DNA of 64,000 nt from Burkholderiales bacterium (GCA_024235735.1 JACKLU010000009.1:1-64000); one strand, 5' to 3'. Positions 8,749-20,294 are shown, counted from the stretch's first letter. Made by a program: numbers and translations. The notes: a model not told the origin generated them from the sequence alone.

Positions 8749-10131
8749 TTAAAGCGCTTTAACCATGTTCTCAACGACTTTTTTGGCGTCGCCAAAAATC
8801 ATCATGGTTTTATCCATATAGAACAGATCATTGTCCAGACCGGCATAGCCTACACCCATGCTTCGCTTGACGACCATCACCGTGCGCGCTTTATGCGCAT
8901 CAAGAATGGGCATGCCGTAGATGGGACTTCCAGGAACATTGGCCGCAGGATTGACAACGTCATTTGCACCCAACACCAGTACAACATCGGTATTCGAAAA
9001 ATCGCTGTTGATTTCATCCATTTCGAGCACCTGTTCATACGGAATTTCCGCTTCGGCCAGCAGAACGTTCATGTGACCCGGCATGCGGCCTGCAACCGGA
9101 TGGATGGCGAAACGCACATTAACGCCTTTTTCATGCAGCAATTCCGCAAGTTCCTTGACAGCATGCTGAGCTCTGGCAACAGCCAGGCCATAACCGGGGA
9201 TAATGATAACGCTGTCCGCATTTCCCATCAGGAATGCAGCATCTTCAGCGCTGCCGCTGCGATAGGTTTTTTGCGTGCCGTCATCAGTTGCCGCCGCAGC
9301 ACCGCCATCGCTTCCAAAACCACCGAGAATGACAGACAGAAAGGGCCTGTTCATGGCCTTGCACATGATGTAGGAAAGAATTGCACCGGAGCTGCCCACC
9401 AATGAGCCGGCGATAATCAGCATCGGGTTGCCCAGGGAAAAGCCGATGCCGGCCGCAGCCCAGCCGGAATAGGAATTCAGCATCGATATTACAACGGGCA
9501 TATCTGCGCCACCGATCGGAATAATAATCAGGAAACCGAGCAGAAAAGCGATTGCGGTCATAGCGATAAATGCCGTCCAGTTGGTGGTATCACTGAAGAA
9601 GAACCACAGGCCGCAGCCGATCATGGCGATCGCCAGAGCCAGATTGAGCATATGCTGTCCGGTAAACACTATAGGCGTGCCGCTCATGCGGCCTGATAAT
9701 TTCAAAAAGGCGATGACCGAACCCGACCAGGTCATGGCGCCGATGAATGTGCCCAGAAATAATTCCAGTTTGCTGCCCGCCGGCAATACTTCCGGCAGTC
9801 CGAATGAGACAGGATTATTGATAGCCGCAATGGCAATGAATACAGCCGCAAGACCCACTAACGAGTGCATGAATGCCACTAATTCCGGCATCGCCGTCAT
9901 TTGCACGCGTTTGGCAATGAGCGTTCCAATTACGGCGCCGATTGCGATACAGCCAACAATCAATGTCCAGTTCTGAGTCAGCGTCATTGTGGTTGTCACG
10001 GCAATTGCCATGCCCAGCATGCCAAACAAGTTTCCGCGACGCGCCGACTCCGGCGAACTTAAGCCTTTTAGCGCCAGTATGAAAAATACTGAAGCGACTA
10101 AATACGCGAGTGCTACCATATTTGCTGACAT
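8749..10131 (-). CDS. pntB: NAD(P) transhydrogenase subunit beta
   Basis: A 460-residue membrane subunit of proton-translocating transhydrogenase, which uses the proton gradient to transfer hydride from NADH to NADP+. The first ~270 residues are a series of hydrophobic helices (domain II). The C-terminal ~190 residues form the NADP(H)-binding domain III, with the GYGLAVARAQHAV and GRMPGHMNVLLAEA motifs. It starts one base before the stop of the preceding pntAB gene, so the two are translationally coupled. NADPH supply matters in an ammonia oxidiser, where reducing power is limiting. Confidence 0.97.
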   Translation of the reverse strand: MSANMVALAYLVASVFFILALKGLSSPESARRGNLFGMLGMAIAVTTTMTLTQNWTLIVGCIAIGAVIGTLIAKRVQMTAMPELVAFMHSLVGLAAVFIAIAAINNPVSFGLPEVLPAGSKLELFLGTFIGAMTWSGSVIAFLKLSGRMSGTPIVFTGQHMLNLALAIAMIGCGLWFFFSDTTNWTAFIAMTAIAFLLGFLIIIPIGGADMPVVISMLNSYSGWAAAGIGFSLGNPMLIIAGSLVGSSGAILSYIMCKAMNRPFLSVILGGFGSDGGAAAATDDGTQKTYRSGSAEDAAFLMGNADSVIIIPGYGLAVARAQHAVKELAELLHEKGVNVRFAIHPVAGRMPGHMNVLLAEAEIPYEQVLEMDEINSDFSNTDVVLVLGANDVVNPAANVPGSPIYGMPILDAHKARTVMVVKRSMGVGYAGLDNDLFYMDKTMMIFGDAKKVVENMVKAL

Positions 10132-10440
10132 TTACGCGCTTCCTTTTTTATCTTTTTTCTTGAACATTTCCAGCATGCGCTGGCTTACCAGAAATCCACC
10201 AAATACATTAATCGCGGCAAGCGTAACGGCAACAGCGCCCAGCCATACGCCCCAGTCCATCTCGACAGGGCCGGCCGCCAGCATTGCGCCAACAATGATA
10301 ATGCTTGAAATGGCATTGGTTACGGACATCAAGGGGGTATGCAACGCAGGGGTTACATTCCACACAACATGGTAGCCGACAAAAATGGCGAGTACAAAAA
10401 TAGTTAGATTGATAATAAGTGGATCGATATCACCTATCAT
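10132..10440 (-). CDS. pntAB: NAD(P) transhydrogenase subunit alpha part 2
   Basis: A 102-residue protein with three or so hydrophobic helices (for example [19 protein letters not shown]). It corresponds to the membrane C-terminal part of PntA, encoded separately as in Rhodospirillum-type three-subunit transhydrogenases. It lies between pntAA (73 bp upstream) and pntB (directly abutting). Confidence 0.95.
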   Translation of the reverse strand: MIGDIDPLIINLTIFVLAIFVGYHVVWNVTPALHTPLMSVTNAISSIIIVGAMLAAGPVEMDWGVWLGAVAVTLAAINVFGGFLVSQRMLEMFKKKDKKGSA

Positions 10441-10513
10441 ATTCGCTCCTTTAAAATTCGTTGATCTGTGCTACGGGCAGAACCTTGTAGCTATGTCTGC
10501 AAATGGGCCCCTG

Positions 10514-11632
10514 TTAGACCGGACTGACAACGCCGCCGCATACCAATGTGCCGGCAATAATCTCATCTCCGCGATCGATGTTTAATTTGCCTTCGGCATC
10601 AACGATCAGATTAAAAAAATTCTGCAAATTGCGCGCATACAAAGTGCTGGAGTCGGCTGCGACAAGTCCCGGGATGTTGGCGATGCCGACGAGATGCACG
10701 CCGTGTTTGACGACTGTTTTATCCAGTTCCGACAATGGGCAGTTGCCGCCCGCTTCGACAGCCATGTCGACAATCACGGATCCTGGTTTCATGGCCTTGA
10801 CGGTTTCTTCCTTGATCAATACAGGCGCTGGACGACCGGGAATTAGCGCGGTGGTTATAATGATATCCGCGGCAATGGCCCGGTTATGAATCAATTCACT
10901 TTGACGGCGTTTGTAATCTTCGGACATTTCAGTGGCGTAACCACCTGCCGTTTCAGCACTCGCTTTTTCTTCATCAGTGAGTGGCACCTCGACAAACTTT
11001 GCACCAAGACTTTCAACTTGCTCTTTTGCTGCCGGTCTTACGTCAAAGGCTTCAACAACTGCACCCAGTCTTTTTGCGGTGGCAATGGCCTGCAATCCCG
11101 CCACGCCGGCGCCAAGAATAAGAACACGGGCGGCTTTTACCGTGCCGGCGGCGGTCATCAGCATGGGAAAAAATCGCTGATAAATATCGGCCGCCATGAT
11201 GACCGCCTTGTATCCCGCAATATTGGCTTGAGAAGACAAGACATCCATATTTTGCGCGCGCGTAATTCTGGGCAGTTTTTCCATCGAAAAGGCGGTTACA
11301 CCATGCTTTGCGAGCATTTCTATGCCTTCAGCCTTGTGTGGCGCCAGCAGGCCTATCAGTATGGTGTCCTTGCGCATCAGGGCTAATTCACCAGACTCCG
11401 GTCCGCGCACTTTGAGGACAATCTCAGACTGACTGTACAATGTTGCTGCATCGGCGACTATATGCGCGCCAGCCGCTTCAAATTCCGAATCGGGTATGCT
11501 TGCGCCTGCGCCTGCGCCGGATTGAACAGATACGCTATGGATGCCTTTTGCAGTATATTTTTTAACAGTTTCCGGCGTGGCTGCCACTCGTGATTCTCCC
11601 CCGCGTATTTCTGCAGGTATGCCTATATGCAT
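10514..11632 (-). CDS. pntAA: NAD(P) transhydrogenase subunit alpha part 1
   Basis: A 372-residue soluble domain I subunit binding NAD(H). The N-terminus shows the alanine-dehydrogenase-like fold (MHIGIPAEIRGGESRVAATP) and the nucleotide-binding glycine motif GAGVAG at 174-179. The start ATG at 11632 is preceded by a GGGAG ribosome-binding site. It is the first gene of the pntAA-pntAB-pntB operon. The subunit is split from the membrane part, unlike the fused PntA of enterobacteria. Confidence 0.96.
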   Translation of the reverse strand: MHIGIPAEIRGGESRVAATPETVKKYTAKGIHSVSVQSGAGAGASIPDSEFEAAGAHIVADAATLYSQSEIVLKVRGPESGELALMRKDTILIGLLAPHKAEGIEMLAKHGVTAFSMEKLPRITRAQNMDVLSSQANIAGYKAVIMAADIYQRFFPMLMTAAGTVKAARVLILGAGVAGLQAIATAKRLGAVVEAFDVRPAAKEQVESLGAKFVEVPLTDEEKASAETAGGYATEMSEDYKRRQSELIHNRAIAADIIITTALIPGRPAPVLIKEETVKAMKPGSVIVDMAVEAGGNCPLSELDKTVVKHGVHLVGIANIPGLVAADSSTLYARNLQNFFNLIVDAEGKLNIDRGDEIIAGTLVCGGVVSPV

Positions 11633-11777
11633 TGATGATCTCCCTTATTTTGCCAACAGGCTTGCAAACAAAAACTTTAATTATAAAAACAACGGATATT
11701 GTGAATAAATGACGAATTATAAATCAATTTACGCCTCGCGTGACAGCTTCCTGGCGGAGGAGACTGTTCAGTAAGTT

Positions 11778-12752
11778 TCATAAATCGACCAGAGTGCCTT
11801 GCCCGTCGGCGCAAGCGTGCTGGAAAGCCAGTGCCGCAATAGCCAGATCGCCTAATGCCAGGCCGCGGAAAATAAACGCAGTACGCTCGGTTGCTGTCGA
11901 ACGCCCCGTGATTTCTTCATTAACCAACGCTGTCAAGTCACCCGAAACTAGATCCGGACGCACAAGCGGTTTTTGCATCTGCGCCTCCTGTTCGCGATCG
12001 TCGATAATGATGCGATCAAAAACCGGCATGCTTTCCGCAAACCAGGGTGCTGCCAGGTCAGTCATCGTGACAAAGGCGCCCGGCTTAAGCCATCGCGCAT
12101 CCAGGAAGGGTTTTAAAGCGGGTGAAAGCGATACGGAAGTGATGACCAGATCCGCATTCTGCACAGCTTCGTGAGCAGTCTTGCTGGCAATTGCAGTCAG
12201 GCCGAGATTCTCGGCGCTGCGGCAGAGGGCGTCACGATTTTCAGCGCCTCGCCCAAATGCGCGAACTTCCTTGAGTCGAAACAAATCGGCGAAATTGTTT
12301 AAATGACTTTGTGCCTGTACGCCACACCCGATAAATGCGGCAATAGCGGCGTCAGCATTGGCCAGACGTTTGGCGGCAACAGCGCTTAGGCCGGCAGTGC
12401 GGACGGCTGTCACCCATCCACCGTCCAAAACAGCCAAAGGTATGCCTGTATCGCTATCCAGCAAAGTGACCAATGCATAGATACTTTTCAGTCCGCGAGC
12501 TGTGTTTGCGGGGTTCAACATCAGCGATTTGACCGCCAGAATTTGAGGGTTATCCGCTGCGGCAAGGGTCGCCATCATGTACCTGCCGTCAGGTGGCGTT
12601 ATGACTGCTTTGGGCGCGTTCCAGACCTGTGCGGTGCGACGGCTGCGCAACAAATGCTCGATACTGGCGGTAACTGATTCTGAGGATAATTGCAGCTGCT
12701 TGAGCAAACGATGCGACAAGAAACGGATTTTTACGGATTCCTGAGCATTCAT
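11778..12752 (-). CDS. Ornithine cyclodeaminase / mu-crystallin family protein
   Basis: A 324-residue protein from the preferred start at 12752; an in-frame extension to 12908 exists but has no family-like sequence. The Rossmann segment is seen in AAIAAFIGCGVQAQSHL, and the family hallmarks VTAVRTAGLSAVAAKRLA and ADLVITSVS are present. Members reduce cyclic imines or deaminate ornithine with NAD(P)H; which substrate applies here cannot be read from the sequence. It is a single-gene unit that diverges from hsp20. Confidence 0.85.
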   Translation of the reverse strand: MNAQESVKIRFLSHRLLKQLQLSSESVTASIEHLLRSRRTAQVWNAPKAVITPPDGRYMMATLAAADNPQILAVKSLMLNPANTARGLKSIYALVTLLDSDTGIPLAVLDGGWVTAVRTAGLSAVAAKRLANADAAIAAFIGCGVQAQSHLNNFADLFRLKEVRAFGRGAENRDALCRSAENLGLTAIASKTAHEAVQNADLVITSVSLSPALKPFLDARWLKPGAFVTMTDLAAPWFAESMPVFDRIIIDDREQEAQMQKPLVRPDLVSGDLTALVNEEITGRSTATERTAFIFRGLALGDLAIAALAFQHACADGQGTLVDL

Positions 12753-13031
12753 GATCTTGTTTGTGTGCGAACAGTTTAAAAGACGTTGTGAAAGCCGGCC
12801 AGCAAAAGTTGTTGCCTTATGCGTGTGCAAGGGGAATGAAGTAAAACAGTGCTGTGCGGTTTTCTTACTCCTATCCGATTGATGCAAAGCGCTGTTTTCA
12901 ATATACATCTAATCGCAATTCGTGTATTGAAAAATTATTCAAAAAACCGCATATTGTTTCCAGACTACTGGCCTGGGTAACAGGTCCGGGAATCTGTTTA
13001 TTTCTGAATAAATGATAAAGGAAGCGATATT

Positions 13032-13604
13032 ATGGATTTACATAAACTCAATCCCTGGAACTGGTTTAAGCATGAAGAAAGCGGAAATAAAACCTTGCCC
13101 GTCAAGCGGGAAAATCAAGTTCTGGAGCGGTCTCCGGATGGCTTGCAGTTGAATCAGTTGCATCGTGAAATAGACCGGTTGTTCGAGAATGCTTTTCGCA
13201 ATTTTGGGTTTCCCATGCATTCTCATACGGAATTCATGAGTCCGTTTCTGTCGGATGAGTTTGCTTCCGCCTTCAGGGCGGATGTGAATATTGCGAGTAG
13301 CGACAATCAGTATACGATTACGCTTGAAGCGCCCGGACTCGCGCAGGATGATCTTTCGATTGAATTGCAGGACAGGACTCTGGTTATAAAGGGTGTTAAA
13401 GAACAGGAGAAGGAAGAAAAAGATCAGCTTTATTACCGCAAGGAAAGGCGGTTTGGGTCTTTTCAACGGGTGCTTGCCGTGCCGGATGATGCCGATGTCG
13501 ATAATATACATGCCGTTATGGACAAGGGCGTTTTAAGTATCCATATCCCGCGCAAGGTGGTTGATCAATCCAATGTGAAAAAAATCAGCATCAATAAGCG
13601 TTGA
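13032..13604 (+). CDS. Small heat-shock protein (Hsp20 family)
   Basis: A 190-residue ATP-independent holdase chaperone. The alpha-crystallin domain covers about residues 85-180, with the ITLEAPGLAQDDLSIELQD strand pair and the closing GVLSIHIPRK (the conserved A-x-x-x-G-V-L position is MDKGVL here). The N-terminal ~80 residues are a variable oligomerisation arm. An AGGAAG ribosome-binding site lies just before ATG 13032. It is probably induced by heat or protein damage, but no clear sigma-32 promoter was identified. Confidence 0.92.
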   Translation: MDLHKLNPWNWFKHEESGNKTLPVKRENQVLERSPDGLQLNQLHREIDRLFENAFRNFGFPMHSHTEFMSPFLSDEFASAFRADVNIASSDNQYTITLEAPGLAQDDLSIELQDRTLVIKGVKEQEKEEKDQLYYRKERRFGSFQRVLAVPDDADVDNIHAVMDKGVLSIHIPRKVVDQSNVKKISINKR

Positions 13605-13683
13605 TCATGATGCTATCGGGCTGTTCCAGTCTGCGGTAAAAAAAGCTGCGTACCTGGAACAGCAATACATCCAGGCGTATTTG

Positions 13684-14424
13684 TTAAGCAGTAAGCTGTA
13701 TACCGCCGATGATCGGCAGTTTGAAAATCCAAGGATTCGGGGAAACACCAAAAGTGAGTCCAAGCAAATTAAATTCAAAGCCTTCGATGCGACTGATTAC
13801 AAAGCCGAACATTCCGAAAACCGAAAATTGGAAACCGCTGCCACTCGGTGGCTTGGCAATCAGGCGATAGCCTAAATAATCTTTTCCAATTGCTGTCGAT
13901 GGCAGATTCAGCTCCAGTTCAGGGACTGCGCGCGAAACCCAGGCGGTGAATGAGTTGGAATTCGGGCCGGGCCAAAGCGTATAGCTTTGCGAATAGGGAT
14001 ATTCCTGAGCAGCCTGATCAATGCGCGCAATCAGTTCGTCGACATTTTCTCCACGCTTGTCTGCCAGAATGACGGGCATGCTGCCATACCAATACCTGTC
14101 CGGAATTTGGTCATATATCGCCAGCACCGGCAGTCTGCTGCGCTGCCGCCAGCCGAGCACTTCATAAATGGTATAGGTTTGTGCATTGGTTGGCTTTACG
14201 GCAATCCAGGTGTGGATGCCGAAATAACCGCGCCAGCCGAATGCGCGGGCGCCATAAACCTGCACCACAGCTTCGGGCGTTAGCGCAGGGTCAGGCGCAA
14301 TACCGGCGGAAATCCGGCTTGCTGTACGCCATTTTCCCTGGACATCTCCGGGAAAAGTGATGAACAGCGCAAAACATGAGGCAATGCCAAAAAACAGTGC
14401 GCGGTGAAAATACGAAGTATGCAT
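13684..14424 (-). CDS. DUF3750-family protein
   Basis: A 246-residue protein with an N-terminal hydrophobic segment (about residues 8-25) acting as signal or anchor. It matches the DUF3750 family by the VYGARAFGWRGYFGIHTWIAVK and YTLWPGPNSNSFTAWV segments. His and Cys-free core features hint at an NlpC/P60-like or permuted papain-like fold, but that is uncertain. Function is unknown. It lies convergent with hsp20 and follows the lytic transglycosylase gene on the same strand, so an envelope role is plausible. Confidence 0.75.
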   Translation of the reverse strand: MHTSYFHRALFFGIASCFALFITFPGDVQGKWRTASRISAGIAPDPALTPEAVVQVYGARAFGWRGYFGIHTWIAVKPTNAQTYTIYEVLGWRQRSRLPVLAIYDQIPDRYWYGSMPVILADKRGENVDELIARIDQAAQEYPYSQSYTLWPGPNSNSFTAWVSRAVPELELNLPSTAIGKDYLGYRLIAKPPSGSGFQFSVFGMFGFVISRIEGFEFNLLGLTFGVSPNPWIFKLPIIGGIQLTA

Positions 14425-14502
14425 TTTTCCAGAAACAATTTAATTTTGTATTACAAATGCATAAATTGTAGCGGGTATTAATGCCATTCTGGCTGTGAAT
14501 TG

Positions 14503-15408
14503 TTATTCATATTCGGATAAGGCGATCATGGCATGCCGGTGAACAAATTCCGGTTGATAGGGATGCGTGGTTTTGGTGTACTGGGCCTGAATTTTTTTGA
14601 CGTAATTTTTTGTTTCCGTATAGGGCGGTATGCCCTTGTGCCTTTCTACCGCGCCTTCTCCGGCATTGTATGCTGCGACAGCCAGCGTGACATCGCCCTT
14701 GAAAAACGCCAGCAGCCAGCGCAAATAAGCCATGCCACCCTTGATGTTTTCAACCGCATCAAATGTATTTTTGACATTGAAGCGTTCGGCTGTCTCCGGT
14801 ATCAGCTGCATTAATCCTTGTGCATTCTTGTGAGAAACTGCCTGTGCATTGAACGCGGATTCAACCGTGATAATCGCCATGACAAGCGCCGGATCGAGAC
14901 TATATTGCGGCGCAAGCTCTTGAACAATATCAAAATAAGGTTTGCCGGAGTAGTCGATGTCGAAGTTTTCATTATCGGCGACTGACTGCATGCATTCCGG
15001 AAGCGCCGGTTCTGTCGATGAATCGAGAAATCGCATCATTTTATAGGCATGTGCATGTCCCAGATCGGCCGCCATGCCGAATAATTGCGCGGCAATGGCG
15101 TCATTGCGCGGCACGCCTCGAGCGTTGGCATGCATCCAGCCCAAGGCATACAGTGCTTCGCTGTAACCCAGGCTGATTGCCTGACAATACAGTTCAATGG
15201 CTTTGCTGTAGTCTCTGGGCAAGCCTTCGCCGTGCTCATACTGTTTCGCCAGCGCGACGAGCATTCTTGCGTCATCTGCGGCATTCTGCAAATCCTGTGG
15301 CAAATCTGCGGCAAAGGTTCCCGCTGCTGCCGGGCCGCTAATCAAGAGATAGCAGGCTACAATCAGTGATTGGATTGATCTTTTTAAATACATATCGGGT
15401 CTATTCAT
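14503..15408 (-). CDS. Sel1-repeat lytic transglycosylase
   Basis: A 301-residue secreted protein. A signal peptide ends near residue 30. Residues ~48-125 form two Sel1-like helical repeats (YEHGEGLPRDYSKAIELY and the next unit). Residues ~160-290 form a Slt-type lysozyme-like domain with catalytic Glu183 in ITVESAFN, followed by GLMQLIPETA and AYNAGEGAV. It would cleave the glycan strands of peptidoglycan. The order Sel1 then SLT is unusual but intact. The start could also be Met6. Confidence 0.88.
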   Translation of the reverse strand: MNRPDMYLKRSIQSLIVACYLLISGPAAAGTFAADLPQDLQNAADDARMLVALAKQYEHGEGLPRDYSKAIELYCQAISLGYSEALYALGWMHANARGVPRNDAIAAQLFGMAADLGHAHAYKMMRFLDSSTEPALPECMQSVADNENFDIDYSGKPYFDIVQELAPQYSLDPALVMAIITVESAFNAQAVSHKNAQGLMQLIPETAERFNVKNTFDAVENIKGGMAYLRWLLAFFKGDVTLAVAAYNAGEGAVERHKGIPPYTETKNYVKKIQAQYTKTTHPYQPEFVHRHAMIALSEYE

Positions 15409-15897
15409 TTACTGTGCGCAATCGATTTTATAACGTTCCTGAAAAGAACTGCTTTAACTATTGAGTAAGCAAAATTCATGCCGGAATAAAAAACAGCCTT
15501 TCATTCAATGCATTATAATTTCGGTCAAGGAAGATTATAAAATAGTGTAAAGAATTCCGACAAGTAAAATACGCTATCGCAATAATTTCAGCGGACAGCC
15601 ACCATAACATTATCTGCGTAACGAACGAAGTGTATTTGATGCTCTGGTATGGCAGCAAGGCTGAATGTGATTTTCTATCTTGACGCCACAGAGGTTTCGT
15701 CAAATAATCATTAAAATACTGACTGCTCATACGCATTGACTGTGATGACTGTTGTATTCTTATCGTACTGTAAAATTCGGCGTCGATAACTTTCTCTGCG
15801 AGTGAGGCCGGGTGATGAATAACAAAATAACCGAATTTTGTTTGGAGTACGGTACCTATAGTCCGGATGTCTTTCTGCGAACTTATTGGAGTTATCA
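15409..15897. other. AT-rich intergenic stretch, no gene supported
   Basis: About 490 bases between divergent genes. Open frames on the minus strand here show no ribosome-binding site and no recognisable protein features. It should hold the promoters of the transglycosylase gene (minus) and the TPR-like gene (plus). Confidence 0.5.
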
Positions 15898-16671
15898 ATG
15901 CTGCGCTGGTCAGTCATTTTTTTCACATATTCAATGCTTGCTCCTTTAGGACTGGCCTGCTCCGCTCCCGTTTTAGCGGCAGCGGAGGTTCTTCCCGAGG
16001 GTTACAGGAATAAAATAGATACAGCGGTAATGCGCAACGCCGTTGATAGACCAGCCCTCTTGGCGACTATGGCCTGGATAAGACAGTTGGCTGATAGCAC
16101 GAACGATCCGTCCGTGATTGCAGAACTGGCGCGTCTGGAGTGCGCTAATGCGGATGTTGAGCGCGAGAAAAACAAGCGAATAGCGTTTTATAACAATTGC
16201 CTCGAAACGGCGGACAAAGCGCTTGCAGGCGATGCCGACGAGATTGTGGCGCTTTACTGGAAGGCGGTAGCGATGGGAAAGCTGAGCGAAGAAATGGGTA
16301 TTTTAAATGCGCTCAGAATGACTCGTCCTATGGAGAAGCTGTTTTTGCGCGTCATTGCGCTGGATGAACACTACGATAACGCAGGCGGCCATAAGGCGCT
16401 TGGTCGCATGTATTTCAGATTGCCCAGTTTTCCGATCAGTTTTGGCAATAAGGAAAAAGCATTGTTTCATCTCAAACGCGCATTAGAACTCTATCCGCAC
16501 GATATCATCGCCCGGGCCTTTTACGCCGAAGCGCTTTACGATATGGGGAAAAAACAAGAGGCGATTCAACTGGCCGAAGCTATTGTGGCCATGCCAATCG
16601 AAACCGAACATCGTTTCAGATACAGCCGATTTGTCGAGATCGCGCGCAATATAGTTAATAAAGGCAGATAA
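15898..16671 (+). CDS. Secreted TPR-like protein, unknown function
   Basis: A 257-residue protein from ATG 15898, chosen because TTGGAG lies 7 bases upstream. A signal peptide runs to about residue 28 (LACSAPVLAAAEV). The body is helical with TPR-like elements: AVAMGKLSEEMGILNALRM, KALFHLKRALELYPHDIIARAFYAEAL and KKQEAIQLAEAIVAMP. It probably works in the periplasm as an interaction scaffold. No specific partner can be inferred from neighbours. Confidence 0.7.
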   Translation: MLRWSVIFFTYSMLAPLGLACSAPVLAAAEVLPEGYRNKIDTAVMRNAVDRPALLATMAWIRQLADSTNDPSVIAELARLECANADVEREKNKRIAFYNNCLETADKALAGDADEIVALYWKAVAMGKLSEEMGILNALRMTRPMEKLFLRVIALDEHYDNAGGHKALGRMYFRLPSFPISFGNKEKALFHLKRALELYPHDIIARAFYAEALYDMGKKQEAIQLAEAIVAMPIETEHRFRYSRFVEIARNIVNKGR

Positions 16672-16823
16672 GTACATTTTGAAATATCATAATCAGTGAT
16701 CAGAAGGTCGAGACAAATGGGGCGCCGACTCGAAATATCACGGAAAGATGTCGCATTTGGTTTTGGATTGCGTGCAAGATTTCTGGAAAATTTGTCGTAA
16801 GTAAAAGCTTTAGGGTTTTCTCA

Positions 16824-17432
16824 ATGGCAACACGTACAAATTTCGTTCTTGTTGATTTCGAAAATGTTCAGCCGAAAGATATCGATTTGCTCAAAGATGG
16901 GCCTTTCAAAGTTAAAATATTTCTTGGTCCAAATCAGTCTAAGATCCCAATTACGTTTGTCGCTGCGCTCCAGTCCTTGGGAGAAGATGTTGAATACATC
17001 GTCCTGGAAACGGCAGGAAACAATGCTCTTGACTTTTGTATTGTATATTACATCGGAATTTTATCCATGCTCGAACCAACTGCCTTTTTCCACGTTATCT
17101 CCAAAGACACGGGGTTTGATTCTTTGCTGAAACATCTTAAAGGTAAAAAGATTTTTGCGTATCGTTCCACCTGCATTGCCGATATTCCCTACTTTAAGTC
17201 CGCACCTTTCGTTGCCCCAGATTTCCAAATAAATACTGTTGTTACAGATTTAATTCGTCGCAAAGCATCAAAACCGCGGACACAAAAAGCTTTGCAAAAC
17301 ACGCTTAACTCACTTTTTAAAAATGAGTTATCGGCGCTGCAACTAACCGCATTGTTTTCGGAGTTGTGTAAACGTGGTTTTGTCAAGGTAGAAGGGGCTA
17401 AGGTTAGCTATGCGTTACCAAACGAAATCTGA
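16824..17432 (+). CDS. NYN/PIN-like domain protein
   Basis: A 202-residue protein whose first ~130 residues look like a NYN domain, a PIN-like nuclease fold. Acidic residues occur at the expected places: VLVDFENV near the N-terminus, GNNALDF in the middle and SKDTGFDSLL after it. The C-terminal ~70 residues are basic and helical, perhaps RNA binding (a LOTUS- or winged-helix-like part). It probably acts on RNA; the substrate is unknown. It is a single gene, AT-richer than its neighbours, which is compatible with recent acquisition. Confidence 0.75.
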   Translation: MATRTNFVLVDFENVQPKDIDLLKDGPFKVKIFLGPNQSKIPITFVAALQSLGEDVEYIVLETAGNNALDFCIVYYIGILSMLEPTAFFHVISKDTGFDSLLKHLKGKKIFAYRSTCIADIPYFKSAPFVAPDFQINTVVTDLIRRKASKPRTQKALQNTLNSLFKNELSALQLTALFSELCKRGFVKVEGAKVSYALPNEI

Positions 17433-17763
17433 CGAGCAAGTCGGTCCTTGACGTTTTGTTCCAACATGAGCTTTTGCCAAGAAACTATTTTAAATTTTCA
17501 GTATTTTTAGTTCAGGGTTTTTAGCATTTAGCAAATTGCGGTCAATGAAATGTTTTGATCCTACGCTGTTGAGTTCTCCTTATGCTTTTAGTCCTTCTTT
17601 ATTATTCTGCTTGAAGTTTGAACTAAATGCTGGTTTCATGGCAACTGGAATTTTGCGATTATTTTTTAATTGAACTACTCATTGCTTTTTCTGAAGTAAG
17701 AAGGGGGCGAATTTAACGGGTTCATGTCGTCGTAGCAATCAGGAAAATTTATGGAGGCATAGT
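17433..17763. other. AT-rich intergenic region
   Basis: About 330 bases without a supported gene. Only the ribosome-binding site of the next gene (TGGAGG near 17752) stands out. Confidence 0.5.
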
Positions 17764-19197
<1,434 letters not shown>

Positions 19198-19226
19198 CAC
19201 GTGCAACGATGTAAAAAAATAAACAT

Positions 19227-20294
19227 ATGTTAACAATCCGACAGGATCTTCCCGAAGGCTTGCTTGATCTACAGTCACATGAGTTGTACAAAAAACTCGA
19301 TGGCCCGACATTGTTTCAATTGCCGGGGCGGCGCGCTGAACCGATTTTTATTTCCGTTTTGCTGCATGGCAATGAGCCGGTCGGATGGAATGCGATACGT
19401 CATATTCTGTATCACCAAAAGCATGAATTACCTCGGGCGCTGTCGCTTTTTGTCGGTAATATTGAGGCCGCGCGCTATCATCAGCGACATCTCGAACATC
19501 AGCCTGATTTCAATCGCATCTGGCCCGGTGCAAACGGTTGCAGTGCGGAAACGGCGAGTGATGCGCCGGAGTATGCGATGGCGAAAAAGGTTTATCAACT
19601 CATGGCGAGCGCTAATCTGTTCGCCAGTATCGATGTACATAACAATACGGGTTTGAACCCGCATTATGCTTGTGTAAACAAACTCGACACCGCTTTTCTG
19701 CATCTGGCGACACTGTTCGATCGCACCGTCATTTATTTTACCCGTCCCGAGGGCGTGCAATCTCTTGCGTTTTCCAGCCTTGCGCCGTCGGTGACGCTGG
19801 AATGCGGGCAACCCGGTAATCCGCGGGGGGCGGCGCATGCCATTGAGTATTTGTCGGCTTGTTTGAATCTGGCTGAAATTCCACAGCATCCGGTTGCCAG
19901 GCAGGATATTGAGTTATTTCACACTGTTGCAATCGTGCGTGTTGTACCTGGCATTGAAGTGGGATTCCAGGATGAAGCATTCGATTTGCGTTTGATCGAT
20001 CATATCGATCATCTTAATTTTCGTGAGCTGCCTTCAAACACGGTGATCGGTTGGCAGAAAAATCACCATGCGCTTGCCTTGAGCACGGTTGATGAGCATG
20101 ACCGGGAAGTGTCCTCGCATTTTTTTCATCTGGATGGCAATGTGCTCAAAATCAGCCGGCCGGTAATGCCTTCCATGTTGACGCGCAATATCCGGATTAT
20201 TCATCAGGACTGCCTGTGCTATCTGATGGAGCGCCTGGCTTTGCCCGATACGCAGGTCAGGCGCGCTGATGCTGAGAATAATATCGATGCATGA
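19227..20294 (+). CDS. Succinylglutamate desuccinylase/aspartoacylase-family (M14) hydrolase
   Basis: A 355-residue zinc carboxypeptidase-like deacylase. Visible active-site elements: H47-G-N-E50 for zinc, R97 in DFNRIWPG, H138 in IDVHNNTG and catalytic Glu192 in VTLECGQPG. The first ~240 residues form the catalytic domain; the C-terminal part (about 250-350) is the beta-rich domain of the family. It is downstream of a GCS2 ligase, so it may hydrolyse or edit that enzyme's amide product. True AstE is unlikely, as no arginine-succinyltransferase genes are nearby. Confidence 0.82.
   Translation: MLTIRQDLPEGLLDLQSHELYKKLDGPTLFQLPGRRAEPIFISVLLHGNEPVGWNAIRHILYHQKHELPRALSLFVGNIEAARYHQRHLEHQPDFNRIWPGANGCSAETASDAPEYAMAKKVYQLMASANLFASIDVHNNTGLNPHYACVNKLDTAFLHLATLFDRTVIYFTRPEGVQSLAFSSLAPSVTLECGQPGNPRGAAHAIEYLSACLNLAEIPQHPVARQDIELFHTVAIVRVVPGIEVGFQDEAFDLRLIDHIDHLNFRELPSNTVIGWQKNHHALALSTVDEHDREVSSHFFHLDGNVLKISRPVMPSMLTRNIRIIHQDCLCYLMERLALPDTQVRRADAENNIDA

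Noticed and set aside
8683..9405. Plus-strand 240-codon frame
   Set aside because: Antisense to pntB; residue composition is shadow-like and there is no ribosome-binding site.
15476..15926. Minus-strand frames between the transglycosylase and TPR-like genes
   Set aside because: No ribosome-binding site, no family features, and they overlap the start of the TPR-like gene.
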